Source of the DNA: Haloarchaeobius iranensis
GTDB lineage: Archaea; Halobacteriota; Halobacteria; Halobacteriales; Natrialbaceae
DNA length: 32,425 nucleotides
Direction of reading: 5' to 3'
Assembly: GCF_900103505.1 (NCBI RefSeq)
Contig: NZ_FNIA01000029.1
Location: 1 to 32,425 of the forward strand
Each line of letters begins with the position of its first letter. The first letter of the stretch is position 1. The notes below the pieces were generated by a model. It was not told where the DNA came from. It made no database searches and worked only from the letters and a program-made list of their open reading frames with translations. Positions 1-7,706 of the stretch are shown piece by piece. Both the position numbers and the translations under genes were made by a program.

Positions 1-1
1 C

Positions 2-319
2 GCAGGGGTCGTGCCAATCGCTCCATACAACCCGCGAAACACTGACCACCCGAAAGATATCGAGTACAGAGTCGAAGACCGCATCACCGAACACAGCGAG
101 GACGTTCAGCTCAAGCAGTCAGTCTTAGACGAGACGTACAACCACCGGACAGGGGTCGAACGGACCAACGACGCAGTCAAGGACTGCGGCCTCGGGCACG
201 TCCGCGCCCGAGGCCGCGTCCACGCACGAACAGAAGTGTTCCTGGCACTGTGTCTCCGGCTCGTCATTGCTATCACCAACTACGAGCGAGGAAACGAACC
301 GGGCTGTGAGAAACTATGA
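2..319 (+). CDS. Transposase C-terminal part (IS4-type, YREK motif), 5' truncated by window edge
   Basis: The frame is open from the window edge to a TGA at 317-319, giving about 105 residues of the C-terminus. It shows the Y-x2-R-x3-E-x6-K signature of IS4-type DDE transposases (YNHRTGVERTNDAVK), which carries the catalytic glutamate. A basic region (VRARGRVHAR) and a hydrophobic segment near the end (VFLALCLRLVIAITNYERG) follow. Up to the shared Pro-Gly, 75 of 90 residues match the copy at the right edge, after which the tails differ. The upstream catalytic Asp residues are outside the window, so whether this copy is intact cannot be judged. The family call rests on the motif; the exact IS name is unknown to me. 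Confidence 0.85.
   Translation, partial: AGVVPIAPYNPRNTDHPKDIEYRVEDRITEHSEDVQLKQSVLDETYNHRTGVERTNDAVKDCGLGHVRARGRVHARTEVFLALCLRLVIAITNYERGNEPGCEKL
186..217 (+). repeat. Perfect 12-bp hairpin inside transposase gene
   Basis: GCGGCCTCGGGC at 186-197 pairs perfectly with GCCCGAGGCCGC at 206-217 across an 8-base loop. The same arms recur in the right copy, extended by one pair, although surrounding codons have diverged. It falls in the codons just after the YREK motif. It could form in DNA or in the transposase mRNA. Confidence 0.7.
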
Positions 320-1364
320 GATGGATTCTATGACACGCTCGCAGGAGGAAGCCCGCCGGGAACGGGTCGTCGGGGTCGACAACGAACGTCTGCGTGCCCG
401 TGATATGTGCGCTCCCCCGCACCGTCGGGACGACCGCGTCGTACCCCTCGAACGCCGTCTCCTCGTCGTACCAGCCGGTGAACCGCGAGTCGACGATGCT
501 CTCGACCGTGAACCGCTCGCCAGGCCCGACCCGCTCGTCGGCCGCGAGGAGGGCGAGCCGGCCGCTCACACCGGTGCCCGTCGGGCAGCGGTCCACCTCG
601 CCGTCGGCGAAGACGCAGACGTTCCGGCTGTCCGCGCCCGATTCCGGCTCGTCGTCGACGAATATCGTGCCGTAGAGGAACGAGAGGTCGTCTTCCGTCG
701 GGTGCTGGATGGCGAGGTCGTCGGCGACCGCACGCTTGATTCGGCGGCCGACGTCCACCAGTTCCGCGGCGTCCTCCCGCCCGAGGCCGACCCCCACGTC
801 GGCGGCCTCGACGTACGCGTAGAACGCACCGCCGAAGGCGACGTCGTACGCGACCGCGCCGAGGCCCGGGACCGCGACGTTGCGGTTCCGGGCGTAGACG
901 AACGCCGGGACGTTCTCGAAGGCGACGTGGTCGACCCCGGACTCGTCCCCGCGTGTCGTGGCCGTGACGAGGCCGGCGGGCGTCTCGAACACGATGTCGT
1001 CCCCGGGCTCGCACGGGCCGGCCTCGACGAACGCGACGCCCAGCGCGACGATGCCGTGCCCGCACATCGTGCTGTAGCCCTCGTTGTGGGTGAACAGCAC
1101 GCCCACGTCGGCGCGCTCGTCGGTGGGCTCCGTGAGAATCGCGCCGTACATGTCGGCGTGGCCGCGCGGCTCGTGCATCAACAGGCGACGGTAGTCGTCG
1201 AACTCGTCGCGCATGTACCGGCGCTTCTCCAGCAAGGTCTCGCCCTCGAGTTCCGGGAGGCCGTCGAGCACGATGCGAAGGGGCTCACCGCCGGTGTGGG
1301 CGTCGAGCGTCTCCACCCGCCGCCAGTCGTCGGGTGGGTTCCAGTCGAGCGAGGTAGCGTCCAT
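273..1364 (-). CDS. Proline racemase-family protein, probable trans-3-hydroxy-L-proline dehydratase, with IS-derived C-terminus
   Basis: Proline racemase superfamily, 363 residues from the ATG at 1364. The first catalytic Cys is present (Cys101 in STMCGHG). At the second catalytic position the motif reads DRCPTGTG, with Thr262 in place of the Cys used by proline racemase and 4-hydroxyproline epimerase. A Cys/Thr pair is the hallmark of trans-3-hydroxy-L-proline dehydratase, which forms pyrroline-2-carboxylate. The family-like sequence ends at DPDDPFPAGFLL (residue about 341). The last 22 residues are read from the insertion sequence, so the native stop has been lost. A TTG nine codons upstream is a less likely start. 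The substrate could still be another hydroxyproline. The gene is the last of a minus-strand run. Confidence 0.85.
   Translation of the reverse strand: MDATSLDWNPPDDWRRVETLDAHTGGEPLRIVLDGLPELEGETLLEKRRYMRDEFDDYRRLLMHEPRGHADMYGAILTEPTDERADVGVLFTHNEGYSTMCGHGIVALGVAFVEAGPCEPGDDIVFETPAGLVTATTRGDESGVDHVAFENVPAFVYARNRNVAVPGLGAVAYDVAFGGAFYAYVEAADVGVGLGREDAAELVDVGRRIKRAVADDLAIQHPTEDDLSFLYGTIFVDDEPESGADSRNVCVFADGEVDRCPTGTGVSGRLALLAADERVGPGERFTVESIVDSRFTGWYDEETAFEGYDAVVPTVRGSAHITGTQTFVVDPDDPFPAGFLLRACHRIHLIVSHSPVRFLARSW
326..340. repeat. Inner terminal sequence of left IS (probable inverted-repeat end)
   Basis: TTCTATGACACGCTC is shared, with one change, by the inner end of the right IS when read in transposase orientation, and lies just after the transposase stop in both. 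It is the likely terminal inverted repeat, but the opposite ends of the elements are not in the window to confirm it. Confidence 0.6.
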
Positions 1365-1412
1365 CGACTGGGACTCGTCACGCAGCGCCAAGTAGGTTGG
1401 TCGTCGGACAGA

Positions 1413-1688
1413 CTACTGGTCGGTGAGCTGGTTCGCCCTGACGACCACGTAGATGAGCACGAGCCCGGTACCGACGGCCAGCACGAACTGCGTCGCGAGG
1501 GTGAACACGATGCCGAGAGCCGGCGTGATACTGAGGAGTTCGATGGCCAGCCAGTGCAGTAGCTGTGGCGTGAGTGCGACCGCACCGACGAGTGCGACGA
1601 GCTTCGCGAGCGGGATGGCCTCGTACAGGAGCTGTCCGGTGTCGAACTCGCCGGAGGGCGTCGTGAAGAACGGTCTGGAGGGCGACAT
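1413..1688 (-). CDS. Small two-helix membrane protein
   Basis: A 91-residue protein I cannot name. It has two clear membrane segments, at about residues 27-50 (LAKLVALVGAVALTPQLLHW) and 58-84 (a Leu/Val-rich stretch ending LIYVVVRA), and a short hydrophilic tail. It lies 55 bases downstream of the M50 protease gene on the same strand and 48 bases upstream of the dehydratase-like gene, so it may share transcripts with either. Its composition and size suit a haloarchaeal conserved membrane protein. No functional motif is visible. Confidence 0.6.
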   Translation of the reverse strand: MSPSRPFFTTPSGEFDTGQLLYEAIPLAKLVALVGAVALTPQLLHWLAIELLSITPALGIVFTLATQFVLAVGTGLVLIYVVVRANQLTDQ

Positions 1689-1743
1689 GCTCGCACGGAC
1701 TCATCTTGCCTGTAAATGTCTTGGGAGGGCCTTCGACGCCGGG

Positions 1744-2355
1744 TCAGGGCAGGTAGCCGATGAACGCCCCCGCCGCCAGCGAGCCACAGACGGCGAAGCT
1801 CGCGACGTACACCGGCTTGCTCCAGTTCCAGACCTTCTTGCCGTCGAGCGGACCGTAGGGAATCATGTTGAAGCCCGCGAGGAACGCGTTGATCCAGACG
1901 CCGAGGGAGCCGACGACGCCGACGACACCCGGGAACAGGTACAGCGGGTAGAACACCGCCAGCAGGGCGACGTTCGTCGCCGGCCCTGCCAGCGCGATGA
2001 GCCCGCTCTCGCGCTCGGTGGTCTGCGGGTGGTACACCGCGCCGGGCGCGGCGAACAGGAAGCCGACCATCGCGCTGAAGACCGCGAGCAGCAGCATGTT
2101 GTAGTCGGCCTTGAACGCCGCCGGGTAGCCGAAGCGCTGCGCGGTGAACTTGTGCGCGAGCTCGTGCAGCAGGAACGCGACCCCCGCTGTTACTGCACAG
2201 ATGACTATCGCTACCGGGAGACCGATGTCGAGGTTCGTCCGACTGCCGAATCCGTATACAACATAGAGAATCGCGAACGCGATGGAAATCCCAAGCCACG
2301 CAGCCACGAGGTCGCGAAGCTCGGTCTCCTTGATGGAGCGCATCGTCGTGCTCAT
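1744..2355 (-). CDS. M50 family (site-2 protease-like) intramembrane metalloprotease
   Basis: This 203-residue polytopic membrane protein has the zinc-binding motif HELAH (residues 64-68) within a hydrophobic helix. The second conserved motif near the C-terminus, NMIPYGPLDG (163-172), supplies the third metal ligand, Asp171. These are the two signatures of site-2 proteases, which cut substrate helices inside the membrane. It is short, with no PDZ or CBS domain, as in many archaeal members. The ATG at 2355 overlaps the stop of the TraB gene as ATGA, so the two are probably translationally coupled. A longer upstream frame runs antiparallel through the TraB gene's other frame and is not credible. 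The substrate is unknown; the TraB-domain membrane protein is the obvious candidate partner. Confidence 0.88.
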   Translation of the reverse strand: MSTTMRSIKETELRDLVAAWLGISIAFAILYVVYGFGSRTNLDIGLPVAIVICAVTAGVAFLLHELAHKFTAQRFGYPAAFKADYNMLLLAVFSAMVGFLFAAPGAVYHPQTTERESGLIALAGPATNVALLAVFYPLYLFPGVVGVVGSLGVWINAFLAGFNMIPYGPLDGKKVWNWSKPVYVASFAVCGSLAAGAFIGYLP

Positions 2356-4064
2356 AGCAGCCCCACGATGATCTCCGCGCTGTTCCGTGCGCCACGCAGC
2401 AGCACGTCCATCAGCTCGTTGACGGTGTCGATCTCGTCCGGCGCGAGCCACGGCAGGACGACGACCGGGAAGCTGAAGCTCGCGATGACGCTGCCGATGT
2501 TCGTCGCGGCGACGACCATGATGAGCTTGAACAGCGGCACCTCGAACATCCGCCGGACGACGTCCGCGAGCGGGCTCTCCTCGTCGCCGAGTATCTGGTT
2601 GAGCGTGGCGATGTCCCCGACGTTCACCGGGTCCTTCCGGAGCTCCATGTAGCCCGCGAACCAGCCGGGTGCGAGCACCGGGTTGAGGCTGGTGAGCCAG
2701 GCGATGGCTCCGCCGACGCCCGCGCTCGTCCAGCGTGCCCCGGCGAGCTTGGCGAAGCCGAAGGCGAAGAGGCCGTTGTAGAGGAACCACGCGGCGAAGA
2801 GCTTCAGGAGGAACAGGTCGTTCACGCCGGCCATCACGAGCAGGAAGAAGAAGGCGATGTAGCCGACGGTCAGCAGGTAGACGAACACCTTCATGATGGA
2901 GACGCGGCGCTGTTTCTCCGTGCCCCGGAGCGACGCCATCGGCGGGAGCGTGTCGGGGTTCTCGAGGTAGCCCTCGATGCCCTCGCGGTGGCCTGCGCCG
3001 ACGACCGCGACGACCGAGTAGCCCTGGTTCCGGAGCGCGACGAGGTTGTGAGCGATGTAGGCGTCACGTTCGTCGATGAGCGCCTGCGCACCGCCGGGGG
3101 AGAACCGGCGGAACTCCTCCATCATCGCCGTCACCACGTCGCCGTCGGTGAGGTCGTCGATGTCGAACTCGTCGTACTCCTCGACCTCGTCGGCGTCGTA
3201 CCCGGCCACAGCGAGGACGAGCCCGAGGGCGGCACCGACGCCGACGCCGGTGAGGATGCCGCCGAGCAGCCCGGCTGCGAAGGCGACGCCGAGTCCCCCA
3301 CCGAGGAGGGTGGCGACGTACGGGGCGGTGAGGCCGCTGGCAGCGACGCCAGCGCCGACGGTCGCGCCGCCGATTGCGCCGAGCGCGATGGACTGGTCCT
3401 CGCGCATCGTCCGCATCCCGCCCTCCCAGAGCAGGTAGCCGGCGAGCAGGCCGACGAGGCTCCCGCCCGCGACTGACTGGACGGTCGTCGTCCCGACGCC
3501 GAACAGCGCGGGGACGGCGAAGCCGGCCAGGGGGCCGAGGAACAGCCCCACGAACAGCCCGGCGGTGACGCCGACGACGAGCGCGTCCGCGACGCCGAAG
3601 ATGAGTCCCGACATCATCTTCACCTTCTCGAGCGCGGTCATCCGTCGCCAGAACCGCTGGATGGTCACCTGGATGTCCCGGTCGACCAGCGAGACGCCGA
3701 GGCCGTGCTCCTCGGCGGTCTCGACCGCCGCGAGCATGTCCGCCCCGGGCTCGATGTCGAACTGCTCGCCCATCCGCGTCTGGACGTACGAGAGCATCCA
3801 GTAGGCGATGAACTGGAAGACGGTGTTGCCCTCCAGCAGGTCGCGGGGCTCGATGTCGTCGGGCGTCTCCCCGCGCATCTGCCGGTAGCGGTCCTCGTCG
3901 AGCTCGACGGCGACGACGTCCGGCTGCTCCTCGGCGATGGTCTCGCGGACCTCCTCGACGCTCCGCTCTGACACGTGGGCCGTCCCGAGCACGCTGACCG
4001 AGCCCTCGCCGTCGCCAGGCGGGTCGGGGGGTTCAGGTGCCGGAGGGGCGGCTGAATCACTCAT
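2352..4064 (-). CDS. TraB/PrgY domain membrane protein
   Basis: About 570 residues. After a Pro-rich start comes a TraB domain with the GTAHVS motif (27-32) and the acidic motif VVAVELDEDRYRQ. The family is named after enterococcal TraB/PrgY, which act on peptide pheromones, and shares the Tiki/EreA-like fold proposed to be a metalloprotease. The last half is membrane-embedded: a Gly/Ala-rich group of helices, then a group near residues 400-460, then two more helices near the C-terminus. The ATG at 4064 is preferred; a GTG two codons upstream (4070) is equally in frame. The stop overlaps the start of the M50 gene (ATGA). Function in archaea is unknown to me; the coupling suggests a shared membrane process such as processing of a peptide or membrane protein. 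Confidence 0.85.
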   Translation of the reverse strand: MSDSAAPPAPEPPDPPGDGEGSVSVLGTAHVSERSVEEVRETIAEEQPDVVAVELDEDRYRQMRGETPDDIEPRDLLEGNTVFQFIAYWMLSYVQTRMGEQFDIEPGADMLAAVETAEEHGLGVSLVDRDIQVTIQRFWRRMTALEKVKMMSGLIFGVADALVVGVTAGLFVGLFLGPLAGFAVPALFGVGTTTVQSVAGGSLVGLLAGYLLWEGGMRTMREDQSIALGAIGGATVGAGVAASGLTAPYVATLLGGGLGVAFAAGLLGGILTGVGVGAALGLVLAVAGYDADEVEEYDEFDIDDLTDGDVVTAMMEEFRRFSPGGAQALIDERDAYIAHNLVALRNQGYSVVAVVGAGHREGIEGYLENPDTLPPMASLRGTEKQRRVSIMKVFVYLLTVGYIAFFFLLVMAGVNDLFLLKLFAAWFLYNGLFAFGFAKLAGARWTSAGVGGAIAWLTSLNPVLAPGWFAGYMELRKDPVNVGDIATLNQILGDEESPLADVVRRMFEVPLFKLIMVVAATNIGSVIASFSFPVVVLPWLAPDEIDTVNELMDVLLRGARNSAEIIVGLL

Positions 4065-4075
4065 TGCCACCGCTT

Positions 4076-4530
4076 CTAACTCGGACGGTAAACGGTTGTC
4101 GGAGCGCGTTCGTCACTGTCACACTCCCCGGCCGTGGTCGAGCGGTTCGACGCGGACCGGTCAGCGGACGGCCCAGGTCGCGGCCGCCGGGGGGTGCCGA
4201 GGTCGTCGTTCCCGAACCGGTCGGCGTGGTTCGGCCGGAGCGACTCGTCGCTGCTTGCGAACGCCCCGGGCGTCCAGAGCTCGGCGTCGGCGCGTTCGAC
4301 CAGCAGCAGGTGGTCCTCGTCGGCGACGAGCACACCCGTCCCCGGCACCGGGTTGTGGAATATCGGACGGTCGCAGTCGGTGCAGTAGCGGACCGTGCCG
4401 CCGTCGGAGTGGGTGACCCCGAGCTCGCTGCCGCAGTAGGGACAGAACTCCGGTGGGAAGTTGACCAGCGGGCGTCCGTACGTCGGTCCGGGTGCGTCGA
4501 ACCGGTCGTTCGAAGCCGACCGAACCCGGT
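4076..4530 (-). pseudogene. Decayed zinc-ribbon NUDIX hydrolase gene
   Basis: In one frame the minus strand encodes a zinc ribbon (CPYCGSELG, then RYCTDCDRPIFHNP) followed by the first strands of a NUDIX domain (VPGTGVLVADEDHLLLVERA, then ELWTPG). This is the usual start of haloarchaeal zinc-ribbon NUDIX proteins. The GG-x-E and REUxEE catalytic box that should follow ELWTPG is absent; the frame continues for about 60 residues of low-complexity sequence to a stop at 4076. No ATG, GTG or TTG is found in frame in the expected region before the ribbon. Both ends therefore look lost. This fills the otherwise gene-free stretch between the TraB and thioesterase genes. Confidence 0.6.
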
Positions 4531-4563
4531 AGGCTATTCCATCGGGATGGGGTACGGGGAGGC

Positions 4564-5001
4564 ATGCCCAGTCTGACCGAGACCTACGTCGAGAACCGCG
4601 TCATCGTCAACCCGAACGACGCGAACAACCTCGGCGCGGCACACGGGGGGAACGTGATGAAGTGGATGGACGAGGTCGCCGCGATGGCCGCGATGCGCTT
4701 CGCGGGCGAGACCTGCGTCACGGCCCGGATGGACCAGACGAACTTCAGACGGCCGATCCCCCAGGCCGACATCGCGCTCGTCAAGGCCTACGTGTTCGAG
4801 GCCGGAGAGACCAGCGTCAAGACCCGCGTCCGCGTGTTCCGCGAGGACCCTCACTCGGGCGAGACGGAGCTGACCACGGAGTCGTACATGGTGTTCGTCG
4901 CCATCGACGAGAACGACGAGCCCACGCCGGTGCCGGAGCTGACCGTCGACACCGAGCGCGGCCAGGAGCTCTTCGAGGCCGCGGTGAACGGCGAGGAGTA
5001 G
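4564..5001 (+). CDS. Acyl-CoA thioesterase (YciA/ACOT-type hotdog fold)
   Basis: A 145-residue single-hotdog protein that hydrolyses acyl-CoA to free acid and CoA. The N-terminal helix region NPNDANNLGAAHGGNVMKWM and the following Asp (D36 in KWMDEVAA) match the catalytic and binding signature of YciA/ACOT-type thioesterases. The TARMDQTNFRRPI segment and the VFVAIDENDEPTPVPEL segment are also typical. The ATG at 4564 is chosen because the homologous sequence starts there. The AT-containing stretch GGCTATTCC about 28 bases upstream could be the TATA region of a leaderless transcript. The gene faces the methyltransferase gene convergently, one base apart. Confidence 0.88.
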   Translation: MPSLTETYVENRVIVNPNDANNLGAAHGGNVMKWMDEVAAMAAMRFAGETCVTARMDQTNFRRPIPQADIALVKAYVFEAGETSVKTRVRVFREDPHSGETELTTESYMVFVAIDENDEPTPVPELTVDTERGQELFEAAVNGEE

Positions 5002-5002
5002 G

Positions 5003-5719
5003 TCAGTCAAGTCGCGCCCGCACGCAGAGGAAAACCGGGTACCGGGACTCCTTCTCGTAGCGTTCGGGCAGTTGCTCCCGGAACCCCTCCGTCGGCTGCG
5101 GCTCGACGACCGTCTCGAGCCGGAAACCGCTCTCCAGCAGCGGGTTCACGACCGCCGAGAACGGCCGACGGTAGTACGGCACCGGCACGTCCCACTCCTT
5201 GGTGAGCCGCTCGACCTCGAAGTAGTTCTCCGCGTCGACCGGCTCGCCAGCCTCGTCCAGCGGGAACTGGTCGAGCGGGTGGCCGGTCGAGAACACGACG
5301 AAGCCGCCGGGGCGGAGCACGCGGGCGAACTCCGCAAAGAGAGCGTCCCAGTCCTCGACGTAGCCGAGCGCGAGCGCGCTCACGACCCCGTCGAAGGCGT
5401 CGTCGTCGAACGGGAGCCGTTCTCCGAGGTCGGCCTGGTGGAGCTCCGCGCGGTCGCCGACCCTCTCGCGGGCGTGGGCCAGCATCGCCTCGCTCGCGTC
5501 GAGCCCGACGACGTCGGCACCGTCGTCGAGCAGGAACTCGGTGTAGACGCCGGTGCCACAGCCCGCGTCGAGGACGCGCTGTCCGTCCACCTCGGGTATC
5601 ATCGACGACGTGGCGGGAAACTCCAGGTGGGCGTTGTACGCGTTCGAGCGCACCTCCTCGGCGTAGCCGTCTGCCAGCTCGTCGTACGCGTCACTGGCGG
5701 TCGAGTCGTCGAAGGGCAT
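5003..5719 (-). CDS. Class I SAM-dependent methyltransferase
   Basis: A 238-residue methyltransferase with motif I VLDAGCGTG at 49-57, an acidic residue ending the next strand (VVGLDASEAML), and the later VLRPGGFVVFSTGHP strand-turn. This layout fits the UbiE/Methyltransf_11 group. The tail residues EKESRYPVFLCVRARLD are typical of a haloarchaeal subgroup that acts on small molecules of unknown identity. It ends one base after the convergent thioesterase gene. Nothing in the sequence fixes the substrate. Confidence 0.85.
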   Translation of the reverse strand: MPFDDSTASDAYDELADGYAEEVRSNAYNAHLEFPATSSMIPEVDGQRVLDAGCGTGVYTEFLLDDGADVVGLDASEAMLAHARERVGDRAELHQADLGERLPFDDDAFDGVVSALALGYVEDWDALFAEFARVLRPGGFVVFSTGHPLDQFPLDEAGEPVDAENYFEVERLTKEWDVPVPYYRRPFSAVVNPLLESGFRLETVVEPQPTEGFREQLPERYEKESRYPVFLCVRARLD

Positions 5720-5767
5720 GGAGTCCCGTCGTAGCGGGTCCGGGTGGAAATTTCTTGCGGAACCGGG

Positions 5768-6826
5768 CTACAGAAGCGTCAACGTCTCCGTTCCTGGCTC
5801 GATGCGGACCTCGCCGCCGATTGGCAGCGGGCACGTCGGGTAGGTGTGGCCGAACTCGCAGTCCATGACGACGGGCGCTTCGGGGTTGTACTCGCCGACG
5901 ACCGACTCGACGACCTCGCGATGCTGCTCCCGGAACCGCTCGCGTTCGTGGGCGGGCGTGTCGCCGGCTGGCGTGTGGTTCCGGGCGGCCGGCCGACCGA
6001 CGAGCACACCGGCGAACGCCTCCAGGTAGCCGGCCTCCCCCAGCGCCTGGAGCCAGCCCTCGACCATGCCCGGGTGGGGAAGCTCTTCGCTGGTCTCCAT
6101 CGCGAACACGCAGCCCTCCAGGTCCGCGGGCTCGGGCAGCCACTCGTCGTGGACGAACCACTGGTCGAGCACCTCGAAGCAGCCGCCCCAGATGCGGCCC
6201 TCGACCGGCTCCTCGCCGCCGGCCCAGCTCCGGCCGTCCGACGGCTCGATGTCGCGGTGGTAGTCGAGGCTCCGGGACTCCGCCCAGTCGCCGGCCTGGT
6301 CGGTGAAGCAGTCCGCAGCCTCCCACTCGCCGATGGACTCCTCGAACAGCGCGCGACCGATGTGCTCGACCGAGTAGTCGAACATCTCGGCGTCCATCGC
6401 GTACTCCAGCAGGGTCGAGCCGCCGTAGTAGGAGACGATACCCTGGTTCCAGAGGTAGCACGCGAGGTTCGTGTTGTCGGACCAGCCGTAGAACCGGGTC
6501 GGGTGCTCGCGCAGCACGTCGGGGTCGAGGTGCGGGAGGACCCGGATCTGGTCGTTGCCCCCGATGTTGGCGATGACGGCCGAGATGTCGGGGTCCTCGA
6601 AGGCGTCCATCACGTCCCGTGCGCGCTCCTCGGGGTGGTCGGCGAGCCACTCCGGGTCCTTCGTCGCGGTCGGGTACTCGACGGGCTCGAGGTCGAACTG
6701 CTCGCGCATCCGTTCGAGCCCCAGCTCGTAGACGTGGGCGAACTCGGACGGGACGTTCGACGCCGGAGCGATTACGGCCACCCTGTCCCCGCGCTCGACG
6801 GGCGGCGGCGTGACGAACTCCTGCAT
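5768..6826 (-). CDS. S66 family LD-carboxypeptidase/MccF-like serine peptidase
   Basis: A 352-residue protein of peptidase family S66, which includes LD-carboxypeptidase A and the microcin C7 immunity protein MccF. The nucleophile is Ser116 in FYGWSDNT. The likely remaining triad members are Glu244 (FAMETSEE) and His327 (CEFGHTYP). The N-terminus (RGDRVAVIAPAS) is also family-typical. Haloarchaea lack peptidoglycan, so the substrate is more likely a peptide or peptidyl-nucleotide, as for MccF-type members; that is inference. The ATG at 6826 fits the family start, and a longer upstream frame is spurious. A 48-base gap separates it from the downstream methyltransferase gene on the same strand. 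Confidence 0.88.
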   Translation of the reverse strand: MQEFVTPPPVERGDRVAVIAPASNVPSEFAHVYELGLERMREQFDLEPVEYPTATKDPEWLADHPEERARDVMDAFEDPDISAVIANIGGNDQIRVLPHLDPDVLREHPTRFYGWSDNTNLACYLWNQGIVSYYGGSTLLEYAMDAEMFDYSVEHIGRALFEESIGEWEAADCFTDQAGDWAESRSLDYHRDIEPSDGRSWAGGEEPVEGRIWGGCFEVLDQWFVHDEWLPEPADLEGCVFAMETSEELPHPGMVEGWLQALGEAGYLEAFAGVLVGRPAARNHTPAGDTPAHERERFREQHREVVESVVGEYNPEAPVVMDCEFGHTYPTCPLPIGGEVRIEPGTETLTLL

Positions 6827-6881
6827 GGGTGGTCCGACGAAAGCGGGCGGAAAAAGCGTTCGGTGGGCCTGTGACGCGTTC

Positions 6882-7706
6882 TCAGCCGAGGTCGGCGCGC
6901 TCGAACCGCCAGTAGCCCAGCGCGAGCGGGGCGACGATCCAGAACGCGAGGATGACGAACATGAACTCGGGCTGGAGGTAGAACGCGTTCGTGCCTGCAC
7001 CACTCCCCCCGGTGATGCGCTCCGGGAAGATAGGCTGGATGGCGTTGAAGTACGCACCCGTCGGGCTCAGCGACCAGACGAGGTCCTTGAAGTTGTCAGA
7101 CACCGAGGTGCCGAGCTTGTCCGCGACGAACTCGATGACGGTCGCGGGCTGGATGGGCAGGAAGTTCCAGAACACGTTCAGCACGAACCACGAGCCGATG
7201 GCCAGCCCCATGGCGCGGGACCGGCTGCTCGTCGCGGCGGAGATGCCGACCGCGATGGCGACGTAGCTCACCGCGTAGAGCAGCGTGACGCCGACGAAGG
7301 CGGCGAAGTCGGGCAGCTGGACCGACGGGAAGTAGTACGCGGCCATCCCGAGACCGACGACGAACGCGACGACGATGGAGACCGTCACGACGACCGCACG
7401 GGCGATGAACTTCCCGAGGACCACGTCACGGCGGCTGTTCGGGTACGAGAGCAGGAACTTCAGGTTCCCGGACTCGCGCTCGCCGGCGACGGAGAGGTAC
7501 GCCGCGACCAGCGCGACCAGCGGGATGATCAGGACGCCGATGCCCGCCATGGAGAACAGCGCGTTGTAGATGTCGGTGTCGCTGCTGGAGCCGATACCCC
7601 AGAACGAGAGCACCGCGAACAGCGTGTAGAGCAGGCCGACGCCCCAGACGAGCTTCGCCCGTCGAACGTCGAGGAAGTCCTTCTTGACGACTGCCTGCAG
7701 ACTCAT
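6882..7706 (-). CDS. ABC-2 type transporter permease
   Basis: A 274-residue membrane protein with about six membrane helices. It starts MSLQAVVKKDFLDVRRAK, a cytoplasmic segment typical of ABC-2/NosY-type permeases, and has the SRRDVVLGKF loop between helices two and three. Its ATG overlaps the stop of the ATPase gene by four bases (ATGA), so the two form one transporter. The cargo cannot be read from the sequence. ABC-2 pairs commonly export drugs, lipids, polysaccharides or peptides, or aid copper-enzyme maturation. Confidence 0.88.
   Translation of the reverse strand: MSLQAVVKKDFLDVRRAKLVWGVGLLYTLFAVLSFWGIGSSSDTDIYNALFSMAGIGVLIIPLVALVAAYLSVAGERESGNLKFLLSYPNSRRDVVLGKFIARAVVVTVSIVVAFVVGLGMAAYYFPSVQLPDFAAFVGVTLLYAVSYVAIAVGISAATSSRSRAMGLAIGSWFVLNVFWNFLPIQPATVIEFVADKLGTSVSDNFKDLVWSLSPTGAYFNAIQPIFPERITGGSGAGTNAFYLQPEFMFVILAFWIVAPLALGYWRFERADLG

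Larger units (their letters stand above)
1..340 (+). mobile_element. Left insertion sequence, 3' part (IS4-type, truncated by window edge)
   Basis: This is the downstream end of an insertion sequence whose transposase is read left to right; its 5' part lies outside the window. The inner boundary is placed at about 340 because bases 326-340 match, with one mismatch, the inner end of the second copy at 32106-32120, after which the two flanks differ. The element has inserted at the very end of the dehydratase-like gene read on the other strand. Target-site duplication cannot be judged because the outer end is not visible. Confidence 0.85.

Noticed and set aside
267-1562. Long open frame on the plus strand over the dehydratase-like gene
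   Set aside because: It is the antisense shadow of a clear proline racemase-family gene; its residues are Arg/Val/Asp-rich with no family pattern, as usual for GC-rich antisense frames.
2988-3476. Antisense open frames over the TraB gene
   Set aside because: They mirror the GC-rich third-position bias of the real minus-strand gene and show no domain.
5768-6826. S66 peptidase as an immunity gene for the candidate antimicrobials
   Set aside because: MccF-type immunity acts on small nucleotide-peptide antibiotics, the gene is more than 8 kb away, and S66 proteins are common in haloarchaea.
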